Source: Xanthomonas cassavae CFBP 4642
GTDB taxonomy: Bacteria > Pseudomonadota > Gammaproteobacteria > Xanthomonadales > Xanthomonadaceae
DNA: 29,781 bases
Assembly: GCF_000454545.1 (NCBI RefSeq)
Contig: NZ_CM002139.1
Location: 1,705,701-1,735,481 of the forward strand
Reading direction: 5' to 3'
A program made the translations under genes and the position numbers. Shown in pieces: positions 7,826 through 17,199 of this stretch. Numbering within the stretch: the first letter of the stretch is position 1; each line of letters opens with the position of its first letter. The notes beneath the pieces were generated by a model that was not told the origin of the DNA, made no database searches, and saw nothing but the letters and a program-made list of their open reading frames with translations.

Positions 7826-9118
7826 ATGCAAGCTTCGATCGAATCCACCGGCAATCTGGAACGCCGCCTGACCTTCACCCTGCCGCAGGAGCGCCTGGAG
7901 ACGCACGTCGGTGGCCGCCTGCGCGAGCTTGCGCGGACCACGCGCATCAAGGGCTTCCGTCCGGGCAAGGTGCCGCCCAAGGTGATCGAGCAGCGTTTCG
8001 GCCAGCAGGTGCGTGCCGAGGCGATGGAAGGTCTGCTGCGTGAGACTTTTGATTCGGCGGTGCGCGAGCATTCGCTGCGTCTGGCCGGCAATCCGCGCAT
8101 CGACCAGGGCGAAAGCGACTTCGATTTCGTTGCCACCTTCGAAGTAGTGCCGGATTTCGGCGATATCGACGTGACCACGTTGTCGGTGGTGCGCCACACC
8201 GCCGAAGTGACCGACGCCGACATCGACCAGATGATCGAAAACCTGCGCCTGCAGCGCCGCACCTGGAATCCGATCGAGCGTGGCGCGCAGGTCGGCGACC
8301 TGGTGGCGCTGGAGACCTGGTCCCAGGCCGGCGACGAGCGCCTGCCCGCCGAGGGCGTGGAGACCGGCAGCAGCGTGCTGGGCTCGGGCGTGATGTTCGA
8401 TCAGATCGAAAAGGGCCTGGAAGGCCTGATCAAGGGCGAAGAAAAGACCCTGAGCGTGGATTTCCCGGCCGAGTGGCGGGTGCCGCAACTGGCCGGCAAG
8501 ACCGTGCAGGTGCACGTCAAGGCGGTCGAGGTCTCCGAGCCGGTGTTGCCGGCGGTGGACAAGGAGTTCATCAAGAGCTTCGGCGTGAAGAGTGGCGATG
8601 CCGAGCAGTTCCGCGCCGACATCCGCACCAACCTGGAGCGCGAGCTCAAGGGCGCGCTGATGAATCGCCTGCGTCGCGAAGTGGGCGAGCAGCTGATCGC
8701 CGCCTACGCGCAGGTCGAAATGCCGCCGCGTCTGGTCGAGAACGAAGCGCGTTCGATGCTGGCCCAGCAGGTCGAGCAGATGCGCCGTAGCGGCCGCGAT
8801 CCGGGCCAGGTGCCGGACGACGCCCACCAGGGCTTCATGGATGCCGCTGCCAAGCGCGTGCTGGTCGGTCTGCTGGTGGGCGAAGTGGCCCGTCGCAACG
8901 AGCTGCGCCTGGAATCCAAGCGCGTCAGCGAAACGCTGCGTCTGATCGCCTCGACCTACGAAGAGCCGGAACAGGTCATTGAGATGTACCGCAACGACCC
9001 CCAACTGATGGGTGGGCTGCAGAGCCGTGTCATGGAAGAGCAGGTGATCGACTGGATCGCCGAGCGCGCCCAGCACACCGAGCAGCCGCTGTCGTTCCAG
9101 GACGCCATCCGCGTCTGA
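7826..9118 (+). CDS. tig: Trigger factor, ribosome-associated chaperone and prolyl isomerase
   Basis: Predicted 430 residues, close to E. coli Tig (432). It binds the ribosome exit tunnel and shields nascent chains. The N-terminal ribosome-binding domain contains the signature loop [17 protein letters not shown] near 46-62; the FKBP-type isomerase domain is around 150-240 ([11 protein letters not shown] ... [10 protein letters not shown]); the C-terminal helical chaperone arms follow. The ATG at 7826 has AGGAG 6 bases upstream and starts [15 protein letters not shown]; the GTG at 7811 is less likely. First gene of tig-clpP-clpX-lon, the conserved proteostasis block. Confidence 0.97.
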   Translation: MQASIESTGNLERRLTFTLPQERLETHVGGRLRELARTTRIKGFRPGKVPPKVIEQRFGQQVRAEAMEGLLRETFDSAVREHSLRLAGNPRIDQGESDFDFVATFEVVPDFGDIDVTTLSVVRHTAEVTDADIDQMIENLRLQRRTWNPIERGAQVGDLVALETWSQAGDERLPAEGVETGSSVLGSGVMFDQIEKGLEGLIKGEEKTLSVDFPAEWRVPQLAGKTVQVHVKAVEVSEPVLPAVDKEFIKSFGVKSGDAEQFRADIRTNLERELKGALMNRLRREVGEQLIAAYAQVEMPPRLVENEARSMLAQQVEQMRRSGRDPGQVPDDAHQGFMDAAAKRVLVGLLVGEVARRNELRLESKRVSETLRLIASTYEEPEQVIEMYRNDPQLMGGLQSRVMEEQVIDWIAERAQHTEQPLSFQDAIRV

Positions 9119-9138
9119 TCCGGCAGTTAAGAGAAGAA

Positions 9139-9162
9139 CCGCGCCCAGCGTCAGGGGCGCGG
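9139..9162. other. Intergenic hairpin between tig and clpP
   Basis: A perfect 8-bp stem CCGCGCCC / GGGCGCGG with an 8-base loop and no T-run. It could be an attenuator, an RNA processing site or a Rho-related structure that sets the tig to clpP ratio. The function is not shown by the sequence. Confidence 0.6.
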
Positions 9163-9211
9163 ATGTCGAACACGGGCATCGGCACAGGCCGCTGCCACAA
9201 CAGGAAGACCG

Positions 9212-9838
9212 ATGAGCATTGTGACCAAAGCCCTGAACCTGGTGCCCATGGTGGTCGAACAGACCAGCCGCGGCGAGCGTGCGTATGACATCTACTCGCG
9301 TCTGCTGAAGGAGCGTCTGATCTTCCTGGTCGGTCCGATCGACGACCATATGGCCAACGTGATCGTGGCCCAGCTGCTGTTCCTGGAAGCGGACAATCCG
9401 GAAAAGGACATCAGTATCTACATCAATTCGCCCGGCGGCGTGGTCACTGCCGGCATGGCGATCTACGACACCATGCAGTACATCAAGCCGGACGTCAGCA
9501 CCATCTGCGTCGGCCAGGCCGCCTCGATGGGTGCGCTGTTGCTGGCATCGGGTGCAGCTGGCAAGCGCTACGCGCTGCCGAACTCGCGCGTGATGATCCA
9601 TCAGCCGCTGGGTGGTTTCCAGGGCCAGGCGACCGATATCGACATCCACGCGCGCGAGATCCTGACCCTGCGTTCGCGCTTGAACGAGATCCTGGCCAAG
9701 CACACCGGCCAGTCGCTGGAGACCATCGCGCGCGACACCGAGCGCGACAACTTCAAGAGTGCGGTCGATGCCCAGGCCTATGGCCTGGTCGACCAGGTGC
9801 TGGAACGCCGTCCGGAAGAGTCGATCCAGCCGTCTTGA
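9212..9838 (+). CDS. clpP: ATP-dependent Clp protease proteolytic subunit
   Basis: Predicted 208-residue serine protease forming the tetradecameric chamber that works with ClpX or ClpA. The catalytic triad is complete: Ser105 in GQAASMG, His130 in MIHQPLGG and Asp179 in DTERDN, with the same spacing as Ser97, His122 and Asp171 of mature E. coli ClpP. The oxyanion SPGG loop is at 73-76. AGGAAG lies 6 bases before the ATG. It follows tig by 93 bases and precedes clpX by 125. Confidence 0.98.
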
Positions 9839-9963
9839 TCGTCAGGTCGCTGAAATTGCAGGAAAAACCGGCAGGGTCGGGCAGGGCGAACGTCCTCCCG
9901 GCCCTGTGCTATTCTCGAAATCGAACCCCCGTGCATCGGGTGGCGTAACTGGGTAACAGAAGC

Positions 9964-11250
9964 ATGAGCGAAGACCGCCAAGGTCGTTCCGGCGACAGCA
10001 ACAAGATTCTCTACTGCTCGTTCTGCGGTAAGAGTCAGCATGAGGTCCGCAAGCTGATTGCCGGTCCCAGCGTGTTCATCTGCGATGAGTGCGTTGAGCT
10101 GTGCAACGACATCATTCGCGAGGAACTCGAAGAGAAAGCGCAGTCGGCACGCTCCAGCCTGCCCAAGCCGCGCGAAATTCTCGAGGTGCTGGATCAATAC
10201 GTGATCGGGCAGTTGCGCGCCAAGCGCACGCTCGCCGTGGCGGTGTACAACCACTACAAGCGTATCGAGAGCCGCAGCAAGAACGATGACGTCGAGCTAG
10301 CGAAGTCCAACATCCTGTTGGTCGGTCCGACCGGTTCGGGCAAGACGCTGCTGGCCGAAACGCTGGCGCGCCTGCTCAATGTGCCGTTCACGATCGCCGA
10401 TGCCACCACGCTGACCGAAGCCGGCTATGTCGGCGAGGACGTGGAAAACATCATCCAGAAGCTGCTGCAGAAGTGCGATTACGACGTCGAAAAGGCGCAG
10501 CAGGGCATCGTCTACATCGACGAAATCGACAAGATCTCGCGCAAGAGCGAGAACCCGTCGATCACCCGCGACGTGTCCGGCGAAGGCGTGCAGCAGGCGC
10601 TGCTCAAGCTGATCGAAGGCACGGTTGCCTCGGTGCCGCCGCAGGGTGGCCGCAAGCACCCGCAGCAGGAATTCCTGCAGGTGGACACCAAGAACATCCT
10701 GTTCATCTGCGGCGGTGCGTTTGCCGGGCTGGACAAGGTGATTCAGCAGCGCTCCAACGATGCCGGCGGGATTGGCTTCGGTGCCAAGGTCAAGAGCAGC
10801 GAGCGCAAGCAGGAAGTGGGCAAGATCCTGGCCGAGGTCGAGCCGGAAGATTTGATCAAGTTCGGTCTTATCCCTGAGTTCGTGGGCCGCCTGCCGGTGG
10901 TCGCCACGCTCGAGGAACTGGACGAGCCGGCGCTGATCAAGATCCTGACCGAGCCCAAGAACGCCATCACCAAGCAGTTCAAGAAGCTGTTCGATATGGA
11001 AGGTGTGGAGCTGGAGTTCCGCCCCGACGCGTTGTCGGCGATCGCCAAGAAGGCGCTCAAGCGCAAGACCGGCGCCCGTGGCCTGCGCACCATCGTCGAA
11101 TCGGTGCTGCTGGATACCATGTACGAGCTGCCGTCCCAGGAAAATGTCAGCAAGGTGGTGGTCGATGAGTCGGTGATCGAGCACAAGTCCGAGCCGTATC
11201 TGATCTACCAGGCGCAACCGGCACCGGCCAAGGTTGCGTCCGGGGACTGA
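9964..11250 (+). CDS. clpX: ATP-dependent Clp protease ATP-binding subunit ClpX
   Basis: Predicted 428-residue AAA+ unfoldase that delivers substrates to ClpP. The N-terminal zinc-binding domain has Cys18, Cys21, Cys40 and Cys43. Walker A GPTGSGKT is at 121-128 and Walker B IVYIDEID near 182-188. GYVGEDVE is the pore-loop motif; the IGF loop that docks on ClpP is seen in GGIGFGAKV. Length matches the family (E. coli 424). A possible extended -10 (TGCTATTCT, 9907-9915) lies upstream, suggesting clpX may have its own promoter, at low confidence. A terminator follows at 11326, before lon. Confidence 0.98.
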   Translation: MSEDRQGRSGDSNKILYCSFCGKSQHEVRKLIAGPSVFICDECVELCNDIIREELEEKAQSARSSLPKPREILEVLDQYVIGQLRAKRTLAVAVYNHYKRIESRSKNDDVELAKSNILLVGPTGSGKTLLAETLARLLNVPFTIADATTLTEAGYVGEDVENIIQKLLQKCDYDVEKAQQGIVYIDEIDKISRKSENPSITRDVSGEGVQQALLKLIEGTVASVPPQGGRKHPQQEFLQVDTKNILFICGGAFAGLDKVIQQRSNDAGGIGFGAKVKSSERKQEVGKILAEVEPEDLIKFGLIPEFVGRLPVVATLEELDEPALIKILTEPKNAITKQFKKLFDMEGVELEFRPDALSAIAKKALKRKTGARGLRTIVESVLLDTMYELPSQENVSKVVVDESVIEHKSEPYLIYQAQPAPAKVASGD

Positions 11251-11312
11251 GCCTTGCCAGCCGGCCAGCCAGGCGATGTCCTCGCTGGCGGCTAAAGGGT
11301 TTCCGGGCGCTA

Positions 11313-11341
11313 CTTGCAACGTCCAGCCGATGGCCCCATAA
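11313..11341 (+). promoter_or_regulatory. Heat-shock (sigma-32-type) promoter for lon
   Basis: CTTGCAA, a 14-base spacer and CCCCATAA, closely resembling the sigma-32 consensus CTTGAAA-N11-15-CCCCATNT. It lies 54 bases before the lon ATG, and lon is a classic heat-shock gene. The -10 sits in the left arm and loop of the clpX terminator hairpin at 11326-11362, so a transcript starting about 11346-11350 would lack the left arm and escape termination. Confidence 0.7.
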
Positions 11342-11362
11342 CGGGGGCCATCGGCTTTTTTT
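11326..11362 (+). terminator. Rho-independent terminator after clpX
   Basis: A 12-bp perfect stem (GCCGATGGCCCC / GGGGCCATCGGC), a 6-base loop and seven Ts. It ends only 33 bases before the lon start, so lon must depend largely on a promoter overlapping it or on read-through. Confidence 0.92.
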
Positions 11363-11395
11363 ACGCCCTAAATTCCCATTCCTGCGGAGCGCCCC

Positions 11396-13867
11396 ATGGC
11401 CCAGTCCCAACCAGAAGTTCTCGATCTGCCAGTGTTGCCGCTGCGCGACGTGGTGGTGTTTCCGCACATGGTGATCCCGCTGTTCGTCGGCCGTGACAAG
11501 TCGATGCGCGCGCTGGAAAAGGCCATGGAGGCGGATAAGCGCATCCTGCTGGTGGCGCAGAAATCGGCTGAGACCGACGACCCTGCGGCGGCCGATCTGT
11601 ATACCGTTGGCACCCTGGCGCAGGTGCTGCAATTGCTGAAGCTCCCCGATGGCACCATCAAGGTGCTGGTCGAAGGGCTCTCTCGCGTCACTGTAGACAA
11701 GGTGGTCGAGCTGGACGGCGCGTTGCAAGGCCAGGGCATCGAAGTGGAAGCCAGCGATGCGCGCGAGCCGCGCGAAGTGGAAGCGATCGCCCGTTCGCTG
11801 ATGTCGCTGTTCGAACAGTATGTCAAGACCAACCGCAAGCTGCCGCCGGAGCTGTTGCAGACCCTGGCCGGCATCGACGAGCCGGGCCGCCTGGCCGACA
11901 CCATTGCCGCGCATATCGGTGTGCGCCTGGCCGACAAGCAGCGCCTGCTGGAGATCACCGACATCGGCGAGCGGCTGGAGCTGCTGGTCGGTCTGGTGGA
12001 CGGCGAAATCGACGTGCAGCAGCTGGAAAAGCGCATCCGCGGCCGCGTGAAGTCGCAGATGGAAAAAAGCCAGCGCGAGTACTATCTCAACGAGCAGATG
12101 AAGGCGATCCAGAAGGAACTGGGCGACCTGGACGATGCGCCGGGCGAGCTGGAAGAACTGGCCCGCAAGATCGCCGAGTCGGGCATGCCCAAGCCGGTGG
12201 AAACCAAGGCCAAGGCCGAACTCAACAAGCTCAAGCAGATGTCGCCGATGTCCGCCGAAGCGGCGGTGGTGCGCAACTATCTGGACTGGTTGCTGGGCGT
12301 GCCGTGGAAGAAGCGCACCAAGGTCCGCAAGGATCTGAAGGTGGCCGAAGACACCCTGGATGCCGATCACTATGGCCTGGACAAGGTCAAGGAACGCATC
12401 CTCGAATACCTGGCAGTACAGTCGCGCGTGAAGCAGATGAAGGGGCCGATCCTGTGCCTGGTCGGTCCGCCGGGCGTGGGCAAGACCTCGCTCGGGCAGT
12501 CGATCGCCAAGGCGACCAATCGCAAGTTCGTGCGCATGAGCCTGGGCGGCATCCGCGACGAGGCCGAGATTCGTGGCCATCGCCGGACCTATGTCGGTTC
12601 GATGCCCGGCCGCCTGGTGCAGAACCTCAACAAGGTCGGCAGCAAGAACCCGCTGTTCCTGTTGGACGAGATCGACAAGATGTCGATGGACTTCCGTGGC
12701 GACCCATCCTCGGCGCTGCTGGAGGTGCTCGACCCCGAGCAGAACAACTCCTTCAACGACCATTACCTGGAAGTGGACCTGGACCTGTCGGAGGTGATGT
12801 TCGTCGCCACCTCCAACTCGCTCAATATCCCCGGCCCGCTGCTGGACCGCATGGAGGTCATCCGCATTCCCGGCTACACCGAGGACGAAAAGCTCAATAT
12901 CGCCATGCGTTACCTGGTGCCCAAGCAGATCAAGGCCAACGGCCTGAAGCCGGAAGAGATCGAGATCGGTGGCGACGCCATCCAGGACGTCGTGCGCTAC
13001 TACACGCGCGAATCGGGCGTGCGTAATCTCGAGCGCGAGATCGCCAAGATCTGCCGCAAGGTGGTGAAGGAAATCGCGCTTGCCGGCCCGCAGCCGGTGG
13101 CCAAGAAAGCGGTCGCCAAGAAGGGCAAGCCGAAGGCGCTGGTGACGGTGGGCTCGAAGAATCTCGACAAGTACCTGGGCGTGCGTCGCTTCGACTTCGG
13201 CCGTGCCGAAGAAGAAAACGAGATTGGCCTGGTGACCGGTCTGGCGTGGACCGAAGTGGGTGGCGAGCTGTTGCAGGTCGAGTCCACGCTGGTGCCGGGC
13301 AAGGGCAACCTGATCCTCACCGGCCAGCTCGGTAACGTCATGAAGGAATCCGCGTCGGCAGCCCTGTCGGTGGTGCGCTCGCGCGCCGAGCGGTTGGGCA
13401 TCGATGTGGATTTCCTGCAGAAGCAGGACGTGCACGTGCACGTGCCCGACGGCGCCACCCCCAAGGACGGCCCGAGTGCGGGCATTGCGATGGTGACCTC
13501 GCTGGTGTCGATCCTGACCCGCGTGCCGATCCGCGCCGACGTGGCGATGACCGGCGAGATCACCTTGCGTGGGCGCGTCTCGGCGATCGGCGGCTTGAAG
13601 GAAAAGTTGCTGGCGGCATTGCGCGGCGGTATCCGCACGGTGCTGATCCCGGACGAGAACCGCAAGGACCTGGCTGACATCCCGGCCAACGTCACCCGCG
13701 ATCTGAAGATCGTGCCGGTGAAGTGGATCGACGAAGTGCTGGATCTGGCGCTGGAACGTCCGTTGGCGCCGAAGAAGGCTGGCAAGGAAAAGGCGCGCAA
13801 GACCGCTTCGCGCGTGGCCGTCCGCGGCAAGTCGCGCACCACTCCGGGAACCCGCGTCAAGCACTAA
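11396..13867 (+). CDS. lon: Lon protease (ATP-dependent serine protease La)
   Basis: Predicted 823-residue cytoplasmic AAA+ protease that degrades misfolded and regulatory proteins. The N-terminal substrate domain starts at [15 protein letters not shown]. Walker A GPPGVGKT is at 357-364 and Walker [10 protein letters not shown] near 420. The proteolytic dyad is Ser694 (DGPSAGIAM) and Lys737 ([10 protein letters not shown]), shifted by 15 from E. coli Ser679 and Lys722. The shift comes from a Lys/Ala-rich insert ([20 protein letters not shown]) between the AAA+ and protease domains. The C-terminus carries an extra basic tail of about 30 residues ([14 protein letters not shown] onward) absent in E. 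coli Lon. The ATG at 11396 is preceded by GCGGAGCG. Heat-shock promoter upstream. Confidence 0.97.
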   Translation: MAQSQPEVLDLPVLPLRDVVVFPHMVIPLFVGRDKSMRALEKAMEADKRILLVAQKSAETDDPAAADLYTVGTLAQVLQLLKLPDGTIKVLVEGLSRVTVDKVVELDGALQGQGIEVEASDAREPREVEAIARSLMSLFEQYVKTNRKLPPELLQTLAGIDEPGRLADTIAAHIGVRLADKQRLLEITDIGERLELLVGLVDGEIDVQQLEKRIRGRVKSQMEKSQREYYLNEQMKAIQKELGDLDDAPGELEELARKIAESGMPKPVETKAKAELNKLKQMSPMSAEAAVVRNYLDWLLGVPWKKRTKVRKDLKVAEDTLDADHYGLDKVKERILEYLAVQSRVKQMKGPILCLVGPPGVGKTSLGQSIAKATNRKFVRMSLGGIRDEAEIRGHRRTYVGSMPGRLVQNLNKVGSKNPLFLLDEIDKMSMDFRGDPSSALLEVLDPEQNNSFNDHYLEVDLDLSEVMFVATSNSLNIPGPLLDRMEVIRIPGYTEDEKLNIAMRYLVPKQIKANGLKPEEIEIGGDAIQDVVRYYTRESGVRNLEREIAKICRKVVKEIALAGPQPVAKKAVAKKGKPKALVTVGSKNLDKYLGVRRFDFGRAEEENEIGLVTGLAWTEVGGELLQVESTLVPGKGNLILTGQLGNVMKESASAALSVVRSRAERLGIDVDFLQKQDVHVHVPDGATPKDGPSAGIAMVTSLVSILTRVPIRADVAMTGEITLRGRVSAIGGLKEKLLAALRGGIRTVLIPDENRKDLADIPANVTRDLKIVPVKWIDEVLDLALERPLAPKKAGKEKARKTASRVAVRGKSRTTPGTRVKH

Positions 13868-13893
13868 CGTGCGCTGTCTAAGACGTCCCGAAA

Positions 13894-13930
13894 CAAGCCA
13901 AAACCCGCGTCGTTATTGGGTTTTGGCTTG
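13894..13930 (+). terminator. Hairpin after lon
   Basis: A perfect 13-bp stem (CAAGCCAAAACCC / GGGTTTTGGCTTG) with an 11-base loop, 27 bases after the lon stop. There is no T-run, so termination may be partial. The last bases overlap the -35 of the hupB promoter. Confidence 0.6.
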
Positions 13931-13956
13931 CGTGCTGTTGGGGGCGCTGGTATAAA
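13928..13956 (+). promoter_or_regulatory. Sigma-70-type promoter for hupB
   Basis: TTGCGT, a 17-base spacer and TATAAA, giving a predicted leader of about 120 bases before hupB. The -10 is good; the -35 matches only in TTG. Confidence 0.55.
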
Positions 13957-14081
13957 TGCACGACTCGTGGGCGCGGCAAAATGTGATGCGTCACGCGATA
14001 CCACTTGTGTCGGGTTCTTCGCTAACGGCAAGAGCGCCGATTGTCGATTCCGCGGCATCTGCCGCAAAGGGAGTTTCAAGA

Positions 14082-14354
14082 ATGAATAAAACCGAATTGA
14101 TCGATGGCGTTGCCGCTGCCGCTGACATCTCCAAGGCTGAAGCTGGCCGTGCTGTCGACGCGGTTGTGAGCGAAATCACCAAGGCGCTGAAGAAGGGCGA
14201 CGCTGTCACCCTCGTTGGCTTCGGCACCTTCCAGGTCCGCGAGCGCGCTGAGCGTACCGGCCGCAATCCGAAGACGGGCGACAGCATCAAGATCGCCGCT
14301 TCGAAGAATCCTGCATTCAAGGCTGGTAAAGCCCTGAAGGATGCAGTAAACTAA
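14082..14354 (+). CDS. hupB: DNA-binding protein HU (beta-type)
   Basis: Predicted 90-residue nucleoid protein that bends DNA as a dimer. [20 protein letters not shown] begins the canonical fold, with [26 protein letters not shown] forming the beta arm (GRNPKTG is the family signature) and [12 protein letters not shown] at the end. AAAGGGAG lies 8 bases before the ATG at 14082. Its position after lon is the same as in E. coli. Only 11 bases separate its stop from tRNA-Val, with no terminator between, so the mRNA very likely continues into the tRNA genes. Confidence 0.98.
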   Translation: MNKTELIDGVAAAADISKAEAGRAVDAVVSEITKALKKGDAVTLVGFGTFQVRERAERTGRNPKTGDSIKIAASKNPAFKAGKALKDAVN

Positions 14355-14365
14355 TCGACTCGCTA

Positions 14366-14440
14366 GGGTGCTTAGCTCAGCGGTAGAGCGTCTCCCTTAC
14401 ACGGAGAGGGTCGGGGGTTCGAAACCCTCAGCACCCACCA
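14366..14440 (+). tRNA. tRNA-Val (TAC)
   Basis: A 75-nt cloverleaf with acceptor GGGTGCT/AGCACCC, anticodon loop CTTACAC giving TAC, and encoded CCA. It starts 11 bases after hupB. Confidence 0.97.
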
Positions 14441-14468
14441 CTAAGCACCAGGCAAATGTTTCAAGCGC

Positions 14469-14545
14469 GGAGCGGTAGTTCAGCTGGTTAGAATGCTGGC
14501 CTGTCACGCCGGAGGTCGCGGGTTCGAGTCCCGTCCGCTCCGCCA
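14469..14545 (+). tRNA. tRNA-Asp (GTC), copy 1
   Basis: A 77-nt cloverleaf with acceptor GGAGCGG/CCGCTCC, anticodon loop CTGTCAC giving GTC, and encoded CCA. Identical to the copy at 14640-14716; the next 10 bases (GTTACACCAA) are also identical. Confidence 0.97.
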
Positions 14546-14554
14546 GTTACACCA

Positions 14555-14584
14555 AAGCTCCTGAGCGATTGGGGGCTTCGTTTT
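14555..14584 (+). terminator. Weak terminator after tRNA-Asp copy 1
   Basis: A 7-bp stem AAGCTCC / GGGGCTT with one T-G wobble, then CGTTTT. It probably terminates part of the transcripts before the second tRNA-Asp. Confidence 0.5.
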
Positions 14585-14586
14585 CT

Positions 14587-14617
14587 CCACGACACTGGAG
14601 TGTTGCGAGTGTCGTGG
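14587..14617. other. Hairpin between the two tRNA-Asp copies
   Basis: A perfect 10-bp inverted repeat CCACGACACT / AGTGTCGTGG with an 11-base loop, in the 94-base spacer between the tandem tRNA-Asp genes. No T-run; the role is unknown. Confidence 0.55.
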
Positions 14618-14639
14618 GTGAGATGTCCAAGTTTAAAGC

Positions 14640-14716
14640 GGAGCGGTAGTTCAGCTGGTTAGAATGCTGGCCTGTCACGCCGGAGGTCGCGGGTTCGAGT
14701 CCCGTCCGCTCCGCCA
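14640..14716 (+). tRNA. tRNA-Asp (GTC), copy 2
   Basis: Identical to copy 1, offset by 171 bases. Anticodon GTC, CCA encoded. Followed by a strong terminator. Confidence 0.97.
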
Positions 14717-14727
14717 GTTACACCAAC

Positions 14728-14757
14728 GCCCCTGGCCTTGCGCCGGGGGCTTTTTTT
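14728..14757 (+). terminator. Terminator of the hupB-tRNA unit
   Basis: GCCCC pairs with GGGGC around a GC-rich, partly paired loop, followed by seven Ts, 11 bases after tRNA-Asp copy 2. Confidence 0.85.
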
Positions 14758-14986
14758 GGCTTGCGGGCAGTGCTCCTGGCCGGATGGGTTGGTGCGCTGC
14801 GCGTGGAAATCGGCGGTGGCGTCGTTCAACGACGCGGCGCGCGCCCGTCTCGATACACCGAATGCGCCTGTATCGCTCCGGATCGGCTGTTTTTGCACTG
14901 CGATCCCGGAGGGACGGGCGCCGGGCTGGGTGCGTGGCGTCAGGCGGGTTACACTGCGCGGCTCGCCCACAGGCCGTGATTTGCCA

Positions 14987-16957
14987 ATGCTGCAGAAACT
15001 TCGCGACAAGACGTCAGGCTGGATCGCCACCGCCATCCTGGGGTTGCTGATGATTCCGTTCCTGTTCGTCATCGACAACAGCTACCTGGGCGGCATTGGC
15101 GCCAATAACGTCGCCAAGGTGCAGGCGCCACCGACCTGGTGGAAGTCTGCGCCGACGTGGTGGCCGGTCTCGCTGCTGTGGCAGCACCATGAAATCAGCA
15201 CGCAGGATTTCCGCGCGCGTTTCGAACAGGCGCGGATGCAGGAACGTCAGCGTCAGGGTGAAAACTTCGACCCACGCGCCTTCGAATCCCGCGAGAATAA
15301 GCTGCAGGTGCTCGACCAGCTGGTAGACGAGCAAGTCGTGCGGCTTGGTGCGGAAGATGCCGGCATCGTGATCGGCGATGCGACGGTGCGCGATTACATC
15401 ACCACCATCCAGGCGTTCCAGGTCGATGGCAAGTTCAGCCCGGATCAGTACCGCGCCGCCCTGGCGCAAGGCACGCCGCCGCGCACGCCTGCGCAGTTCG
15501 ATGCATTGGTGCGCGACAGCCTGCAGCAGTCGGTGATTCCGCAGGCCGTGGCCGAATCGGGTTTTGCGACCAAGACCGAGTTCGAGCGTCTGCTCAAGCT
15601 GATGGGCGAAACGCGTGACGTGGAACTGGCGATGTTGCCGGCGCCGGCGGCCGACACTGCGCCGGTCAGCGATGCGCAGATCAAGCAGTGGTATGACGCG
15701 CACATGCAGGATTTCCGTCAGCCGGAGACGGTGAGCATCGAATACGTGGAGCTCAACGCCGCCACGATGCCGCCGGCCACGGCAGCCGATGACGCCACGC
15801 TGCGCAAGCGCTACGAAGAAGAGAAGGCGCGCTTTGTCGAGCCGGATCAGCGTCTGGCGTCGCACATCCTGATCACTGGCGGCAGCGATGCTGCTGCGCA
15901 GAAGGCAGCAGAAGCGAAGGCTGCCAAGCTGACCGCCGATGCCAAGCAGCCAGGCGCCGACTTCGCCGCGTTGGCCAAGGCCAATTCGCAGGATCCTGGC
16001 TCCAAGGATGCCGGCGGCGATCTGGGCTGGGTCGAGAAGGGCACGATGGTCAAGCCATTCGAAGATGCGCTGTTCTCGATGAAGGCGGGCGAGGTGGTCG
16101 GGCCGATCAAGAGCGAATTCGGTTATCACGTGATCCAGCTGCGCGAGGTCAAGGGCGGGCAGGGCAAGTCGTTTGAGCAGGTCCGCGACCAGCTTGCTGC
16201 CGAGCAGCTCAAGGCCGATGCCGACAAGGCATTTGCCGATGTCAGCGGCAAGCTGGTGGATCAGATCTACAAGAACCCCACCGCCTTGGAGCCGGCCGCA
16301 AAGCAGGTCGGTTTGCCGGTGCAGACCCTGGGCCCGTTCTCGCGGACCACTGCCAGCGGCATTGCCGCCAATCCGGTGGTGCTGCGCTCGGCATTCTCCG
16401 AAACGCTGGTGCAGGACGGAACGGTGAGCGATCCGATCACCATTGCGCCCAACCACAGCGTGGTGTTGCGCGTGACCAACCACACCGCCGAACAGGCGTT
16501 GCCGTTGGACAAGGTGCGCGACAAGGTGATTGCTGCCGTGCATGCGGATCGCACCGAAAAGGCCGCTGCCGCCGCTGCAGACGCATTGCTGGCCCGCGTG
16601 CAGAAGGGCGAAACCCTGCAGGCGCTGGCGGAGAACGAGAAGCTGCAACTGCAGCCGATTCCGGGGCTGCCGCGCACTGCACCAATCCCGACGCCGGCCG
16701 CAAACCGCGCAATTTTCAGCGCTCCTCGCCCGAGCGAGGGTAAGCCGGCGGTCGGCAAAGTGGAGCTGGATGGCGGGCGCTTTGCGGTGTTCGTCATCAG
16801 CAAGGCCACGCCGGGCGACTTGAAGCAGATGCCGGCCGGGCAGCAGACGATGCTGCGCGAGCAGCTGAGCCAGATCGACGGAAACAACGCCGCGCAGGCT
16901 TACGTCAAGGAAATGCGCAAGCGGTACAAGATCCAGATCGAAGAAGCGCAGCTGTAA
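14987..16957 (+). CDS. ppiD: Periplasmic folding chaperone PpiD (SurA-N and parvulin domains)
   Basis: Predicted 656-residue protein anchored in the inner membrane with its bulk in the periplasm, where it assists proteins leaving the Sec translocon. One transmembrane helix is at about 11-29 (GWIATAILGLLMIPFLFVI). A SurA-like N-terminal chaperone region follows, and a single parvulin-type domain lies at about 285-385 (QRLASHILI to GYHVIQLREV, with GGDLGWVEKGTM inside). As in E. coli PpiD, parvulin activity may be weak. ATG at 14987 begins MLQKLRDKTSGW, just like E. coli-type PpiD; an upstream ATG at 14738 lies in the tRNA terminator and is rejected. Follows hupB as in E. coli, with tRNAs inserted between. 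Confidence 0.93.
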   Translation: MLQKLRDKTSGWIATAILGLLMIPFLFVIDNSYLGGIGANNVAKVQAPPTWWKSAPTWWPVSLLWQHHEISTQDFRARFEQARMQERQRQGENFDPRAFESRENKLQVLDQLVDEQVVRLGAEDAGIVIGDATVRDYITTIQAFQVDGKFSPDQYRAALAQGTPPRTPAQFDALVRDSLQQSVIPQAVAESGFATKTEFERLLKLMGETRDVELAMLPAPAADTAPVSDAQIKQWYDAHMQDFRQPETVSIEYVELNAATMPPATAADDATLRKRYEEEKARFVEPDQRLASHILITGGSDAAAQKAAEAKAAKLTADAKQPGADFAALAKANSQDPGSKDAGGDLGWVEKGTMVKPFEDALFSMKAGEVVGPIKSEFGYHVIQLREVKGGQGKSFEQVRDQLAAEQLKADADKAFADVSGKLVDQIYKNPTALEPAAKQVGLPVQTLGPFSRTTASGIAANPVVLRSAFSETLVQDGTVSDPITIAPNHSVVLRVTNHTAEQALPLDKVRDKVIAAVHADRTEKAAAAAADALLARVQKGETLQALAENEKLQLQPIPGLPRTAPIPTPAANRAIFSAPRPSEGKPAVGKVELDGGRFAVFVISKATPGDLKQMPAGQQTMLREQLSQIDGNNAAQAYVKEMRKRYKIQIEEAQL

Positions 16958-16978
16958 CGGCGTGCTGTTGCGTGGTGT

Positions 16979-17012
16979 CATGAAAGAGCCCGGGTAACCG
17001 GGCTCTTTCATG
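16979..17012 (+). terminator. Hairpin terminator after ppiD
   Basis: A perfect 15-bp stem (CATGAAAGAGCCCGG and its complement) with a GTAA loop, 21 bases after the ppiD stop. The right arm ends CTCTTTCATG, so the U-run is short. Confidence 0.75.
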
Positions 17013-17160
17013 TCTGGAATCTGCGCGGCGCAGTAGGCCTGCGCGTGGGCTGAAACGCGCACGCGTAGAGGCCTGACGCCACGAATGCGCAAGGCTTGGT
17101 AGAGCGCATCCGCTTGGGGTGTGGATGTGCGCGGGTCCGGTGGCGCGGTTCGCTAACGTT

Positions 17161-17184
17161 GTCTGGCTGTCTGGCTGTCTGGCT
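17161..17184. repeat. Three perfect tandem copies of GTCTGGCT
   Basis: An 8-base unit repeated three times and followed by GGCT. A candidate variable-number repeat. It lies at the 3' edge of the possible gene remnant on the minus strand. Confidence 0.8.
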
Positions 17185-17199
17185 GGCTAATTTGGCCAG

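Noticed and set aside
7664..9703. 679-codon minus-strand frame over tig and clpP
   Set aside because: Antisense shadow of two certain genes; rich in His, Gln and Leu with no recognisable fold.
11147..13864. 905-codon minus-strand frame over lon
   Set aside because: Long only because of high G/C third positions in lon on the other strand.
15014..17092. 692-codon minus-strand frame over ppiD
   Set aside because: Antisense of ppiD with no motif or plausible start.
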